From Wolbachia endosymbiont of Ctenocephalides felis wCfeF (lineage in GTDB: Bacteria; Pseudomonadota; Alphaproteobacteria; Rickettsiales; Anaplasmataceae), in the NCBI GenBank assembly GCA_028571325.1, contig CP116767.1, forward strand, positions 1,207,150-1,271,149: a stretch of DNA of 64,000 nucleotides, read 5' to 3'. Shown in pieces: positions 1 to 9,078 of the stretch (its first letter is position 1; every line of letters starts with the position of its first letter). Under the pieces are notes generated by a model that was not told the DNA's origin, did no database searches, and saw nothing but the letters and a program-made list of their open reading frames with translations. The translations under genes were made by a program, and so were the position numbers.

Positions 1-610
1 ACATGGAAAGTAGAAAATTACTCTTTCCTATTTTAGGAGTTCCGCCTATAACCAAAAGACCGCCTGGAGTTAAAATTCTTGGGCCTATTATATCTTTTGG
101 CATTGGTGATTTATCATTTAAGTAATGCCTTGCTGAAAACGATGTAATTTTATGTTCTGTTGTGTTTTCTTTAGTATTTAACCACTTCTTAGCAGAATTT
201 ATATCACCTTTAACTAAAGTCCAAAGATCAATAATATCACCACTGATTCCCTTAGTAAAATTACGCCAGTTTCCAGCTTCTTTACCCACTATTTTAACCG
301 TAATCATATCCCCGTCACAGTTGCCAACATAAGTCCTCTCTCGATAAAAATTACCGTTTGGAATTAGGTAAGGTACACACTCCTTAATATTATCAATCAA
401 TAATCCTTTTATTTCCTTTCTCTGCATAAAACCCCCATACATACTTTTCATACGTTTAGAGCTGAGATTAGCTAGCTCACAAACAGTTTCAAAAGACTCT
501 GAATCAAACCATTTAATTGCTTCTTTCTTTAGCTCTAGATTTTTTCCTGCTGTATCTTTGATAGCTCTCTCAATTACAGCAATCCAGAGCTTCCCTTCGT
601 CGTACTTCAA
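1..610 (-). CDS. RepA-like AAA ATPase of phage WO, C-terminus outside window
   Basis: I translated this frame by hand; it is open from the window edge to a TTG at 610 that overlaps the stop of the upstream gene (TTGA overlap), the most likely start. The first 130 or so residues carry a segment with YVGNCDGDMITV and NWRNFTKGISGDIIDLW, resembling the zinc/primase-like N-terminal domain fused to RepA helicases. It is followed by GGLLVIGGTPKIGKSNF, a Walker A motif. The ATPase core is clearly paralogous to the gene at 1122-1931 (shared SP-P-DII-PRIL-GGLLV-GG-PKIGKS pattern). The likely role is a phage replicative helicase or RepA-type ATPase. The C-terminal half lies beyond base 1. Confidence 0.75.
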   Translation of the reverse strand, partial: MKYDEGKLWIAVIERAIKDTAGKNLELKKEAIKWFDSESFETVCELANLSSKRMKSMYGGFMQRKEIKGLLIDNIKECVPYLIPNGNFYRERTYVGNCDGDMITVKIVGKEAGNWRNFTKGISGDIIDLWTLVKGDINSAKKWLNTKENTTEHKITSFSARHYLNDKSPMPKDIIGPRILTPGGLLVIGGTPKIGKSNFLLSM

Positions 611-1095
611 AATGGCAACCAATCAACTTCAGATTGTTCTGGAGTAATAACCTTAGCAATCTTGTTCTTTTCTCCATACCGATCAGCTTCAATACCAACT
701 TTTGCAGTAAACTCTACCCCGTTAAAGTCAGCTATAGAGTTGACTTTTCTAGCAATAGCTGCTTTTTCTGAAGTGTCATTTGAATGAATGTTCCGTGCTG
801 ACTCCAAAATACTTCTAAGCATAGAACGACCAGATTCTCCCCAGATGTCTTCTTCACCTTCTGCTTTGCCACTTTTGACACCTATAATCTGAAAAATCTT
901 GCGTTTTGCATATGGACCTTCAGTGATAGTAAATTCAGCGTTTAAATAGATGCTGCCAGTAGTGTAGCTTTTCGTGAACCAATTCTCATAACCTCCAGGC
1001 TTTATTGCCATCTTTACCTTGACTATTGTACCTTTCGGTATTAAATTGCCCTGCAGTTTTGCGTTATTAAAATCAGTTAAAAAATCTGATAACAT
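607..1095 (-). CDS. SSB-like phage replication protein, hypothetical
   Basis: A 162-residue soluble protein between two RepA-like ATPases and next to a Sak4-like ATPase in one minus-strand operon. The body has alternating beta-rich segments (GSIYLNAEFTITEGPYAKRKIFQIIGV), compatible with an OB-fold. The C-terminus ends EVDWLPF, an acidic-hydrophobic tip similar to the DDDIPF tail by which single-stranded DNA-binding proteins recruit partners. I therefore infer an ssDNA-binding role, but I do not recognise a named family with certainty. The stop overlaps the next gene by 4 bases, which indicates translational coupling. No catalytic motif is visible. Confidence 0.7.
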   Translation of the reverse strand: MLSDFLTDFNNAKLQGNLIPKGTIVKVKMAIKPGGYENWFTKSYTTGSIYLNAEFTITEGPYAKRKIFQIIGVKSGKAEGEEDIWGESGRSMLRSILESARNIHSNDTSEKAAIARKVNSIADFNGVEFTAKVGIEADRYGEKNKIAKVITPEQSEVDWLPF

Positions 1096-1121
1096 ATTGT
1101 CTCCTATAAATTAAGTAAAAA

Positions 1122-1931
1122 TCAGTTACTCCATTGGTCTGCAAGCTTCCAACGACCATCTATCTTATCGACAAGCTTACTTGCTACACATTCACCATTA
1201 CGAAGCTCAAATACTATTTGACGGACAGTGCTTTCCTCATCATGAGCAAACATCACCATGCCAGTGCTATAAAATCCACGTAAAGATCCAGCACCACTTA
1301 GGCCTTGAAATGGATCTTCTTCTAACATTTTTTTGGATAGTTTTTTTGTATGGTGAGTGAGTATTATGCCCGAATCTGGATTGATAACATTTCTCAGTCT
1401 TTCAAGTGTTTTTTGCAAGAAGAATAACATAGCGCTATTGTCGTTTTCATTGCCATATTCACTTGAGTTAAAAATGTTACGAAGAGGATCGACAGCAATA
1501 ATATCAGGTTTGAAACGCTCTTTGATAACATTTTTAATTTCATCTATTTCTTCACTGCTGAAAGATAATTGTACTCTTGGTGTAATGATTAAATTATTGG
1601 CAGCTATATTCAAAAGTTCGTTATCCAGTTGAAGTTGTTGCAAACGTTCTTTCATATATTCATATTCAATTTCAGTTTGCAGATAGAAAATTTTCATAGG
1701 TTTGCTTGGAGTCATACCCAAAAATGAAACTCCAGCAGCCATGTGAATCAACCAGGAAATAAGAAAATCACTCTTGCCAATCTTAGGTGGGCCACCCAGT
1801 ACCAATAGACCTCTTTTAGTTAGAATCCTTGGTGCGATTATATCTTCTGGTATTGGCGATTGATCATCCAAGTATTCTTTTACACTGAAAAAGGGAATTT
1901 TTTGACCGATATTGAAAAAGCTTTGTTCCAT
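1122..1931 (-). CDS. RepA-like / RecA-fold AAA ATPase of phage WO
   Basis: A 269-residue RecA-fold ATPase of the AAA_25/RepA type. Walker A is GGPPKIGKSDF at about residues 46-56. Walker B is seen as DIIAVDPLR near residue 145, and a sensor-like IILTHHTKK lies near residue 190, as in hexameric RepA helicases. It lacks the primase-like N-terminal domain that the paralogue at 1-610 has, so it may be a stand-alone helicase or a regulatory partner. It is preceded on the minus strand by the Sak4-like gene (24-base gap) and followed by the SSB-like gene, forming a replication operon. Phage WO genomes typically carry this kind of gene, often annotated as regulatory protein RepA. Confidence 0.85.
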   Translation of the reverse strand: MEQSFFNIGQKIPFFSVKEYLDDQSPIPEDIIAPRILTKRGLLVLGGPPKIGKSDFLISWLIHMAAGVSFLGMTPSKPMKIFYLQTEIEYEYMKERLQQLQLDNELLNIAANNLIITPRVQLSFSSEEIDEIKNVIKERFKPDIIAVDPLRNIFNSSEYGNENDNSAMLFFLQKTLERLRNVINPDSGIILTHHTKKLSKKMLEEDPFQGLSGAGSLRGFYSTGMVMFAHDEESTVRQIVFELRNGECVASKLVDKIDGRWKLADQWSN

Positions 1932-1954
1932 AATAATTATTCTCCAATTTTTAA

Positions 1955-2761
1955 TTAAACAATAGGAGCAAAAGTTTTGGCTTTAATTTTCGCAAGTAAT
2001 TTACCTAAATGCGGTTCTTCAACCATATCAAGGCAGCCACTTCGATCTTTAGCAGGGTATCCCCAAGTATTAATAGTCTGACAGACAAATGAACGTTTCT
2101 CTGTATCATCATCTTTCTTGATTCCAACCATGCTGATTACCTCATCAACTATCCCTGGAATCTCACTAGCAGTTTTAGCACCTTCACATTGAGGTAGCCA
2201 AGTTGGACGATTGCAGTCATCGAGATATTGACCTAATGTGCCAACTATTATGATGTCTTTATCTCTGATATGTTGAAACTGATTGAGCCAAGCCATCATC
2301 TCTTGAGCAAGCAACCCATAAGCAGCTCTTTTATCTTCTTTTCCTGATCTATCAGAAAAAGCTTCAGGTTGCATCCTTGCCCATAAAAGACATAAACGTG
2401 AAGCAACGGTTATACTATCTACAAAGATGCATCGGTATTTAGAAACTTCAGAAAGAAGATCTTTGTGCTTGCTACAGGCATGCTCATAGTGTTTTTGACT
2501 ATACGCTTGATCAGATTTTAGTGCAGGGTTCGGACCACCAATTAGGCAGGCAATATCCCGAGCTTGATTCCAAGTACGAACACTAATTGAATCTCCCTGC
2601 CAATCTTGAACAGCAAGCAGACCTGCTTCAAAGTCAAGACATAGTGTTGGTTCACTTATAGTCTTTAAGAGGCTGGTTTTACCAATACCGTAAGGACCAA
2701 AGATCACAATTTTTGCTCCTGTTTGTGTCTTCATTCGTTCATCTCTATCAATTATTTTCAT
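1955..2761 (-). CDS. Sak4-like RecA-fold ATPase (AAA_24), phage recombination
   Basis: A 268-residue ATPase with Walker A FGPYGIGKTS at about residues 22-31 and Walker B YRCIFVDSIT near residue 112. It contains LCLDFEAGLLAVQDW, typical of the AAA_24 / Sak4 group, which are phage RecA/Rad51-like proteins that act with a cognate SSB in single-strand annealing or recombination. An SSB-like protein is encoded two genes downstream, which fits that pairing. A good Shine-Dalgarno (AGGAG) precedes the ATG. The gene heads the leftward replication operon and has a conserved promoter-like block at 2785-2824 just upstream, between it and the sigma factor gene. Confidence 0.82.
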   Translation of the reverse strand: MKIIDRDERMKTQTGAKIVIFGPYGIGKTSLLKTISEPTLCLDFEAGLLAVQDWQGDSISVRTWNQARDIACLIGGPNPALKSDQAYSQKHYEHACSKHKDLLSEVSKYRCIFVDSITVASRLCLLWARMQPEAFSDRSGKEDKRAAYGLLAQEMMAWLNQFQHIRDKDIIIVGTLGQYLDDCNRPTWLPQCEGAKTASEIPGIVDEVISMVGIKKDDDTEKRSFVCQTINTWGYPAKDRSGCLDMVEEPHLGKLLAKIKAKTFAPIV

Positions 2762-2784
2762 TTTTCTCCTGGTTTAATCACTCA

Positions 2785-2824
2785 GATATATATACACGGT
2801 GACCTAGGTAATTCGTCCAAAACT
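2785..2824 (-). promoter_or_regulatory. Promoter-like block shared by replication and tail operons
   Basis: Read on the minus strand, TTGGACGAATT is followed after 10 bases by CCGTGTATATATAT. The same two half-blocks, 9 bases apart, occur at 5197-5232 in front of the tail operon, in the opposite genomic orientation. Both copies lie just upstream of the first gene of a phage operon and point into it. The matched halves at fixed spacing suggest a bipartite promoter, possibly read by the phage sigma factor encoded immediately upstream; that last step is inference. Confidence 0.55.
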
Positions 2825-2837
2825 TATCGAGCAAATC

Positions 2838-3329
2838 TCATTTTAAAGATGAAAATTTATCGCGTATTTGCCTTAAAATGTTGTAGACAGTTGTTTTTGG
2901 TATACCTGTTATTTTTGCAGCTTCAGTAATAGTAGAAACCTTAAGCAGCTCACATAGTTTTCTATGAGATTTCGGTAATTTTGAGATTATATTTTTTACG
3001 TCAATGTATACCATTATATCATCTTCAAGATATTTAGAATCTGGTATGTTATCATCAATACCAAAGTTAATCTGACGTTTAGTGCATAGTTGGTTACGCA
3101 AGAGGTTACGAGCACGACGTCTAGTTAAATTAGCAACAAAAGTATTAAAGCTACTTCTTGTTTTATCATACAGACTAAGGCAAGGCCAAACCTCACAAAA
3201 AAGTTCCAGCTCTATATCTTCAAGATTCTTATCAATAAAACAGCTAATATGATTAAGACAGCTAGCATAGTACTTTATATATTTAACAATTATCGGATCA
3301 ACGCCTGAAAAAGAATTTTTAGATTTCAT
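2838..3329 (-). CDS. Small sigma-70-family-like factor of phage WO
   Basis: A 163-residue protein with the two-domain look of a short sigma factor. The N-terminal part (about 15-90) contains LEDIELELFCEVWPCLSLYDKTRSSF and helices rich in basic residues (NLTRRRARNLL), as in a region 2-like segment. The C-terminal part (about 105-160) has a region 4-like helix-turn-helix, LPKSHRKLCELLKVSTITEAA followed by GIPKTTVYNILRQIRDKF. It probably directs host RNA polymerase to phage promoters. It is transcribed leftward toward the replication operon, with 76 bases between its stop and the next start. Upstream lie five phased AATAAGA repeats (3390-3503). Confidence 0.75.
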   Translation of the reverse strand: MKSKNSFSGVDPIIVKYIKYYASCLNHISCFIDKNLEDIELELFCEVWPCLSLYDKTRSSFNTFVANLTRRRARNLLRNQLCTKRQINFGIDDNIPDSKYLEDDIMVYIDVKNIISKLPKSHRKLCELLKVSTITEAAKITGIPKTTVYNILRQIRDKFSSLK

Positions 3330-3389
3330 AAAAACCTCGAATAATCAAAGATTTATTACTAATTCTTCTTTCGAGACCCTGCAGAATTT

Positions 3390-3503
3390 AAATAAGAGTA
3401 ATTTGTCTATTATGAAAAATAGAATAAGACAATAGTTATTTTATTAATAGATCAAATAAGACTTCTCTAAAATTAAATAAGACAGATGAAAATCGAATAA
3501 GAG
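3390..3503. repeat. Five phased AATAAGA iterons upstream of the phage sigma gene
   Basis: The 9-mer RAATAAGAS occurs five times in the same orientation, starting at 3390, 3422, 3454, 3475 and 3495. The start-to-start distances are 32, 32, 21 and 20 bases, close to 3, 3, 2 and 2 helical turns, so all copies would face the same side of the DNA. The rest of the 330-base gap between the sigma gene and the IS66 copy shows nothing else recognisable. The arrangement suits a multi-site operator or a replication origin for the phage. Confidence 0.6.
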
Positions 3504-3666
3504 AGGATTTGATTTCCAGTGAATTGCTGAAATGTAAAATATATTCACCTTGGTCTTCCCAATAACGAAAATTGATATAAGCTAGTTAGAAAGATTGGCT
3601 AATTTCCAAAAATCTTATTTAAACAGTGGAATATTGTATTGGTGCACTACTTTTCTATGATTTAGT

Positions 3667-5143
3667 TGTATCCGTTCAGAGGTATGGTAAGGATAAAAAA
3701 GAATTGACATAATATATCAAAGTAATAATAACAGAAAATGTTGATAGTAAGGTAAGGCTAGATGCTTCAATTGTTGATCAGTATTGTAGAGTTATATAAA
3801 AACTTAGAGCAAAAAGTAGCAAAGCTTGAAGAAAAAAACAAAATCTTAGAAATAGAGAATGCTGAACTAAGAGAGAGAGACTTGGCTTAAACTCAAGGAA
3901 TTCATCTTTACCAAGCTCAAAAGAGCTGTACAAAATAAAAAAAGACACACCAGAAGATAAGTCAGAGGGTGGCAGGAAGATAGGCGGTCAAGTTGGTCAT
4001 AAAGGAAATTATCGGATAAAAATGGAAGCAGATGAAGTAATTAGAGTAAGATTACATGATACTTGTGAATGTGGCGGAGAAATTGCAGTATGCAACAAAA
4101 CGTATATTCACCAGAATGTTGATCTCCCAAAAATCAAACCTTACGTAGTGGAATACCAACTAGAACATGGACGCTGTCGTAAATGTGGAAAAAGAAGGAG
4201 TAGCAAATTACCAGAAGGAGTTACACCTGATACCTTTGGTCCTAGAGTTAAGTCAGTAGTTGCATCACTAAGTGGGTTTTATAAGAATTCAAAGCGAGAA
4301 ATAGCGAATATTATGAAAGACATCTTTAACATGAGTATAAGTGTTGTTAGTGTGTCCAATAGCGAAGCAAGGGTCTCGTCAAAATGTAAAGAAGCTTATG
4401 AACAAATAGAGGAAGAAATGAAAGCAAGCGAAATTTTGCATATTGATGAAACCAGTCACTACAACAAAGGCAAATTGGGATGGTGTTTGCCAACAATAAA
4501 GCAAGTCTTATGAAGTTAGCAGATACAAGAGGAATGAGGTTTTTAAAGAATAGTGCATTTTGTGATTACAAAAATCGGGTAATTACCGACAGATATGCAG
4601 TTTACAACCACTTCAGTGATGAAAAACGACAAATTTGTTGGGCTCACTTATTGAGAAATTTCGAGAGGTTATCTCATAGCTGGAATAGCGAAGTAATGAG
4701 ACTTGGCCATTGTTTAAAAGATGCAGCTAATGGATTATTTGCATTAAAAAACGCTTTGTCAGAAAATGAAATTAGTATTTCAAAGTTCACTAAGCAAGCT
4801 AAAGAGTTACGAAGATTTATGCAGTACTGCATGATAAAAATATCTTATATACTTGAAGCAAAAGGAGCTTCACGAACGGTAAAGGGTATTATAAAATCCG
4901 AGCCAATGATGTGGACATTTTTGGATGATCCAGAGAATATTCCATTAACGAATAATCATGTTGAGCGACAAATACGGCATTATGTTGTCTATCGTAAGAA
5001 TTCATATTTTGCACAGTCAGAGCGAGGGAATAGATTCCTTGAGCGGATAATTTCGCTGTATCTCACTTGGAGGCAAAAAAAGTTAAATCCATTTCAAAAC
5101 CTTCTATCTATTGTCTCTTAAGCCACACCTCTGAACGGATACA
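3667..5143 (+). mobile_element. IS66-family insertion sequence, decayed
   Basis: Bounded by perfect 17-bp terminal inverted repeats (3667-3683, TGTATCCGTTCAGAGGT; complement at 5127-5143). The bases TTTAGTTG are found at both outer edges (3661-3668 and 5144-5151), consistent with the 8-bp target duplication usual for IS66, although the last two bases overlap the left inverted repeat. It encodes one frameshifted transposase. It lies between the leftward replication module and the rightward tail module. Confidence 0.88.
3762..5121 (+). pseudogene. IS66 transposase, frameshifted at two places
   Basis: The N-terminal coiled coil (ELYKNLEQKVAKLEEK) starts at ATG 3762 and runs into a stop at 3890. 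The correct continuation is in another frame and leads to the IS66 zinc-finger segment (CECGGEIAVC, CRKCGKRRSSKLPEG). A second shift near 4480-4510 separates HIDETSHYNKGKLGW (first catalytic Asp) from LMKLADTRG and the remaining catalytic core: ITDRYAVY (second Asp) and NNHVERQIR (Glu). All DDE residues survive but in three frames, so the product is not functional as it stands. Confidence 0.88.
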
Positions 5144-5196
5144 TTTAGTTGATTTTCAAAAGCTGCCTTAAAATTATTTAAACTTTTTTTATATTG

Positions 5197-5232
5197 TTTG
5201 GACGAATTGTTGAGCAACCGTGTATATATATA
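5197..5232 (+). promoter_or_regulatory. Promoter-like block in front of the tail operon
   Basis: TTGGACGAATT, 9 bases, then CCGTGTATATATAT. It matches the block at 2785-2824 in front of the Sak4 gene. It ends about 20 bases before the first tail gene (ATG 5254). Consensus -35/-10 spacing is not met cleanly, so a phage-specific sigma factor or regulator is a reasonable explanation. Confidence 0.55.
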
Positions 5233-5253
5233 ATACAGGGGTCAAACTTTCAA

Positions 5254-5937
5254 ATGTCAATTCTTACACAATCAGGTCGAGCAGCAATAGCCGCAAGCAT
5301 AAAAGAGCAATCTCTACATCTTGCCTGGGGCAGTGGCGATGCAAATTGGGAAAGTAGCCATCAGATCGAAAAAGTTTTTGTTGAGGGTGAAATAGCTCTA
5401 GATCACCATACTATTAAAGATGTAAGGGTTTTTACAGGACAAACAACTTATCAGCCAAGTATAGATTATATAGTTGATAGCAGTACCGGTGTTATTCAGC
5501 GCTCAGAAAATAGCTCTATTCCAGTAAGTGATAAAGTTACCATAGAGTACATTCAAAGCACACCACCTGAACCTATAAATTCTATAAAGCTCTTGAATGA
5601 ACTTGGCAGACGTACTGCAGACGAAGTGCTATTCTGTACAGGTGATGAAAACGGCGAACTTATAACTCCTTCTGGAAGGTTTAGGCCCTCAAATGTACCA
5701 ACTAATAATCTCTATCTTAAATTTACTTTCGATTTCACGGAAGCAGCAAATCAAGTTATACGGGAATTAGGGGTTATGGTTGGTACTAAAATAAAAGAAG
5801 GATTACCTGAAGGACAGAGATATTTCGAGCCAAAAGACGTGGAAAATCCTGGAATTTTGTTAGTTTTAGAACATACCGTACCACTTATCAGAACATCTGC
5901 AACTCGGGAAACTTTTTCATTTGTTGTAACTTTTTGA
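5254..5937 (+). CDS. Phage WO tail/baseplate-associated protein
   Basis: First gene of the rightward tail operon, 227 residues from ATG 5254. The frame is open further upstream to 5194, but that part overlaps the promoter-like block and is unlikely to be coding. The sequence is beta-rich with no signal peptide or membrane segment (MSILTQSGRAAIAASI, LHLAWGSGD near the N-terminus). It ends six bases before the next tail gene. By position, upstream of the fibre and sheath genes, it occupies the baseplate region of a P2-like tail (J/I position), although I do not see recognisable J or I motifs. Product assignment is therefore by context. Confidence 0.72.
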   Translation: MSILTQSGRAAIAASIKEQSLHLAWGSGDANWESSHQIEKVFVEGEIALDHHTIKDVRVFTGQTTYQPSIDYIVDSSTGVIQRSENSSIPVSDKVTIEYIQSTPPEPINSIKLLNELGRRTADEVLFCTGDENGELITPSGRFRPSNVPTNNLYLKFTFDFTEAANQVIRELGVMVGTKIKEGLPEGQRYFEPKDVENPGILLVLEHTVPLIRTSATRETFSFVVTF

Positions 5938-5943
5938 AACAAA

Positions 5944-7878
5944 ATGACCTTAAATAGCTATTATAACCGCTTTAATCCTGACAAAGAGTACGAAAAAAGT
6001 TTGTTCCTTGCAGGAAGAGGTCTACAGTCTGCAGAATTAAATGAGACTCAGGAATATGCTCTTTCTAAGCTTAAAGGCATAGGTGATGCAATATTTCGTG
6101 ATGGTGATGTTATAACGGGAAGCAATTGTATTATAGATAGAGAAACTGGTAAAGTTACACTTGAAGGAGGAAAAATCTATCTTCGTGGAGCAGTTAGAAA
6201 AGTAGAAGCAAAAGAGTTTGTTATTTCACTGAGTACCACAGTGCGTATAGGCGTTTATTACCTAGAATCTACTATTACAGAACTTGAGGATGAAAATCTT
6301 CGTGATCCTGCTGTTGGTACAAGAAATTATCAGGAAGTAGGAGCTGCAAGACTTAAAGTTTCTACCATTTGGGGATACCAAGTAGAAAGTGTTACTGTTA
6401 ACTCTACAAATGGCGAATTTTACCCAATTTACCATATTGAAAATGGAGTATTGATAGAACATTCACCACCTCCACAAGCAAATATAGTAACCACAGCTCT
6501 TGCTCGTTATGACAAAGAAGCCAATGGTTCCTATGTCGTAAATGGTCTTGAAGTAATGTTCCTGCAAAAGGAAGAGGGAGAAGGAGGAAAAAAAATATTT
6601 GTGATTAATGAGGGCAAAGCTCATGTTGATGGCTATGAGATTGAACTTCCTCACAGTATTCGTGTTTCTTTTGATGAAGATCCGGATATAAAATCAGTTG
6701 AATCAGAACCACATACTTTTCAGCCAAATAGCCAAAGAGTAATGGAACTTAAAGTTAATGATTTTCCAATAAGTGAAATTAAAAAAGTAGATATAACTGT
6801 TCAAAAAACCATTACCATTACTCATGGTTCATATTCAGGAGCTGTTGATCCAATACCTGACTCTGCAGTACTTGAAATTATTCAAATTAAACAAGGTAAT
6901 GTTATTTATGAAAATAGTATAGATTACAAATTAAACGCAGGAAACGTTGATTGGTCATTACCAGGTAAAGAACCAGCTCCTGGAAGTAGTTATCAAATAA
7001 CTTACCGCTGTCGTACTCATGTAAGCCCTGAAGATATAAGTGAACAGGGATGCAAAGTAAAAGGAGCAGTTGATAACAGCTTGGTTCTGATTGATTACAC
7101 CTGGAAAATGCCCCGCTATGATTTAATTACTATCGATAGCAAAGGAGCAGTAAGGAGAATAAAAGGTATAGCTCACCCTTGGCGACCATCAATGCCTAAA
7201 GCACCTAGCGGACAACTTTTGCTCTGCTACATTCATCAGACATGGAAAAACGGAGAAAAAGAAGGGGTAAAAATAGTGAATAATGCTATTCATGCTGTAC
7301 CGATGAATGAGCTTGAAGCAATGAAAAAAGGAATAAATGATCTTTATGCGCTGGTTGCACAGGAACGTCTACGCAATGATGCAAATTCAAGAGAACCTAC
7401 CACCAAAAAAGGAGTATTTGTTGACCCATTATTTGATGATGATATGCGTGATCAAGGAATTTCGCAGTCTGCAGCAATAGTAAATAGAGAGCTAGTTCTG
7501 CCAATAGATGTAGAAGTTGCAGATATTGAAAAAGGTAGAGAAAGATATCTTTTGCCGTATGAACTTGAGCCGGTATTGGAGCAGCTTTTACAGACCAAAG
7601 GAGAAAAGATCAATCCATATCAAGCTTTTGATCCAGTCCCGGCACAAATTACTCTAAATAAAAACATTGACCACTGGACAGAGGTTACCACGAGTTGGAA
7701 AAGTCCAGTAACTAGAGTGTTTAATACTAGAGAAACAACAGAGCTATTGTCAAGTAATTCTTATGAAACTGAATTTATGCGAGAAGCAGTACAGAATTTT
7801 GAGATCGAAGGTTTTGAGCCAAATGAAAAGCTCAAGGAGGTGAAGTTCGATGGTATCTTCATTCAGCCTACTGCATAA
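5944..7878 (+). CDS. Large phage tail protein, DUF4815-like
   Basis: A 644-residue protein. The N-terminus (MTLNSYYNRFNPDKEYEKSL, then AGRGLQSAELNETQ) has the pattern I associate with DUF4815 phage tail proteins: YYNRFDP followed by LQSRELNE. Long beta-rich stretches follow, such as VTLEGGKIYLRGAVRKVEA. The C-terminal part contains GVFVDPLFDDDMRD and ITLNKNIDHWTEVTTSW. It is part of the tail operon, with 6 bases upstream and 11 bases downstream to its neighbours. It is probably a baseplate or fibre-connecting structural protein; the exact role is not established from sequence alone. Confidence 0.75.
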   Translation: MTLNSYYNRFNPDKEYEKSLFLAGRGLQSAELNETQEYALSKLKGIGDAIFRDGDVITGSNCIIDRETGKVTLEGGKIYLRGAVRKVEAKEFVISLSTTVRIGVYYLESTITELEDENLRDPAVGTRNYQEVGAARLKVSTIWGYQVESVTVNSTNGEFYPIYHIENGVLIEHSPPPQANIVTTALARYDKEANGSYVVNGLEVMFLQKEEGEGGKKIFVINEGKAHVDGYEIELPHSIRVSFDEDPDIKSVESEPHTFQPNSQRVMELKVNDFPISEIKKVDITVQKTITITHGSYSGAVDPIPDSAVLEIIQIKQGNVIYENSIDYKLNAGNVDWSLPGKEPAPGSSYQITYRCRTHVSPEDISEQGCKVKGAVDNSLVLIDYTWKMPRYDLITIDSKGAVRRIKGIAHPWRPSMPKAPSGQLLLCYIHQTWKNGEKEGVKIVNNAIHAVPMNELEAMKKGINDLYALVAQERLRNDANSREPTTKKGVFVDPLFDDDMRDQGISQSAAIVNRELVLPIDVEVADIEKGRERYLLPYELEPVLEQLLQTKGEKINPYQAFDPVPAQITLNKNIDHWTEVTTSWKSPVTRVFNTRETTELLSSNSYETEFMREAVQNFEIEGFEPNEKLKEVKFDGIFIQPTA

Positions 7879-7889
7879 GAGGTAAAAAT

Positions 7890-9074
7890 ATGCTCACAGC
7901 TAACAACCAGGGAAAATTAAAGGGAAAGGTGAAAGTGCCAGCAAACATTCCAGCAGGTACTAAATTAGTACAGTTTTACGGTGATAAAGGCAGTTATGGA
8001 GAAGCAACTTATACTGGTAAAAAAACAATTACCATAGAGGAAAGAAGAAGAGTTATCGCAGCAAGAAGAGTTGATCCTTTAGCGCAAACATTTACTCTAA
8101 ATGAAAGTAGGCACATAGGAGGCGTGGAACTATGGTTTGTAAATAAAGGCAAAAAACGTGTTGTTGTGCAGATTAGAGAAACAGCAGTGGGAATGCCCTC
8201 GCAAACTGTCATTGCTGAAAGCTATATTGAGCCAAAAGATATAAAAGTAGATGGCACAGCAACACGTATTACTTGGTCACCAGTGTTTTGCCATGCAGGA
8301 GAGGAATATGCAATAGTGCTACTTACTGATGATCCTGGTACTGCAGTAAAAATAGCAGAACTTGGTAAGTATGATGCAGCAAATAGCCGTTGGGTAACAA
8401 GTCAGCCATATCAAGTAGGAGTATTACTGTCATCAAGCAATGCAAGCACCTGGACTCCACATCAGAACTTAGATTTAACGTTTCGACTACTAGCTGCAAA
8501 ATTTAGTGAAGTTTCTCATGTTTTTGATCTGGGCAAAGTTACTGTAAATAATGTATCAGATTTAATTATTTTGACGAACGTCGAAAAAGTAGCATTTGAT
8601 ACCAATGTGGAATTTATTTTAACAGATGAAGAAGGAAAAGAAAACTTTTTATCTGATAATTTACCGCTCGCACTACGTGAAAGATTATCTGGAGAGCTAA
8701 CGGTAAAAGCAAGCCTAAAAGGAGGACGAGAAAAAAGTCCAGTGCTATATCCTGGGTTACAGCTAGTTATGGGTAATATAGGGGAAAAAGGAGATTATGT
8801 TACAAGAAGTATTACAGCAGGAGCTAATACTAAAATTACCATAACGTACGATGCTCTGATACCTGGCACTGCAGATGTTAAAGCATATGTGCAAAAAAAC
8901 GTGAATTGGCAATTAGTAAATTTAACATCAGGAAAACCAATAGGGGAAAATTGGGTAGAGAGAACTCATCTGCTATCAAATTTTAATGCTAATGAGACTA
9001 GGGTAAAATTAGTTTTGAGTGGTACGGTTGTTTATCGTCCTAAAGTCAAAAATCTACGAATCATTGTCACATAG
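7890..9074 (+). CDS. Phage tail protein following the DUF4815-like gene
   Basis: A 394-residue, beta-rich structural protein without membrane segments. It carries RRVDPLAQTFTLNESRHIGG near residue 60. The DPLAQTF motif followed by a jelly-roll-like segment is common in phage tail and baseplate proteins related to DUF4815 partners. It starts 11 bases after the previous stop, with AGAGG upstream of the ATG. It may be the C-terminal half of what is a single protein in other phages. It ends just before the small tail-fibre-like N-terminal gene at 9079. Function is inferred from position in the tail operon. Confidence 0.72.
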   Translation: MLTANNQGKLKGKVKVPANIPAGTKLVQFYGDKGSYGEATYTGKKTITIEERRRVIAARRVDPLAQTFTLNESRHIGGVELWFVNKGKKRVVVQIRETAVGMPSQTVIAESYIEPKDIKVDGTATRITWSPVFCHAGEEYAIVLLTDDPGTAVKIAELGKYDAANSRWVTSQPYQVGVLLSSSNASTWTPHQNLDLTFRLLAAKFSEVSHVFDLGKVTVNNVSDLIILTNVEKVAFDTNVEFILTDEEGKENFLSDNLPLALRERLSGELTVKASLKGGREKSPVLYPGLQLVMGNIGEKGDYVTRSITAGANTKITITYDALIPGTADVKAYVQKNVNWQLVNLTSGKPIGENWVERTHLLSNFNANETRVKLVLSGTVVYRPKVKNLRIIVT

Positions 9075-9078
9075 AAGA

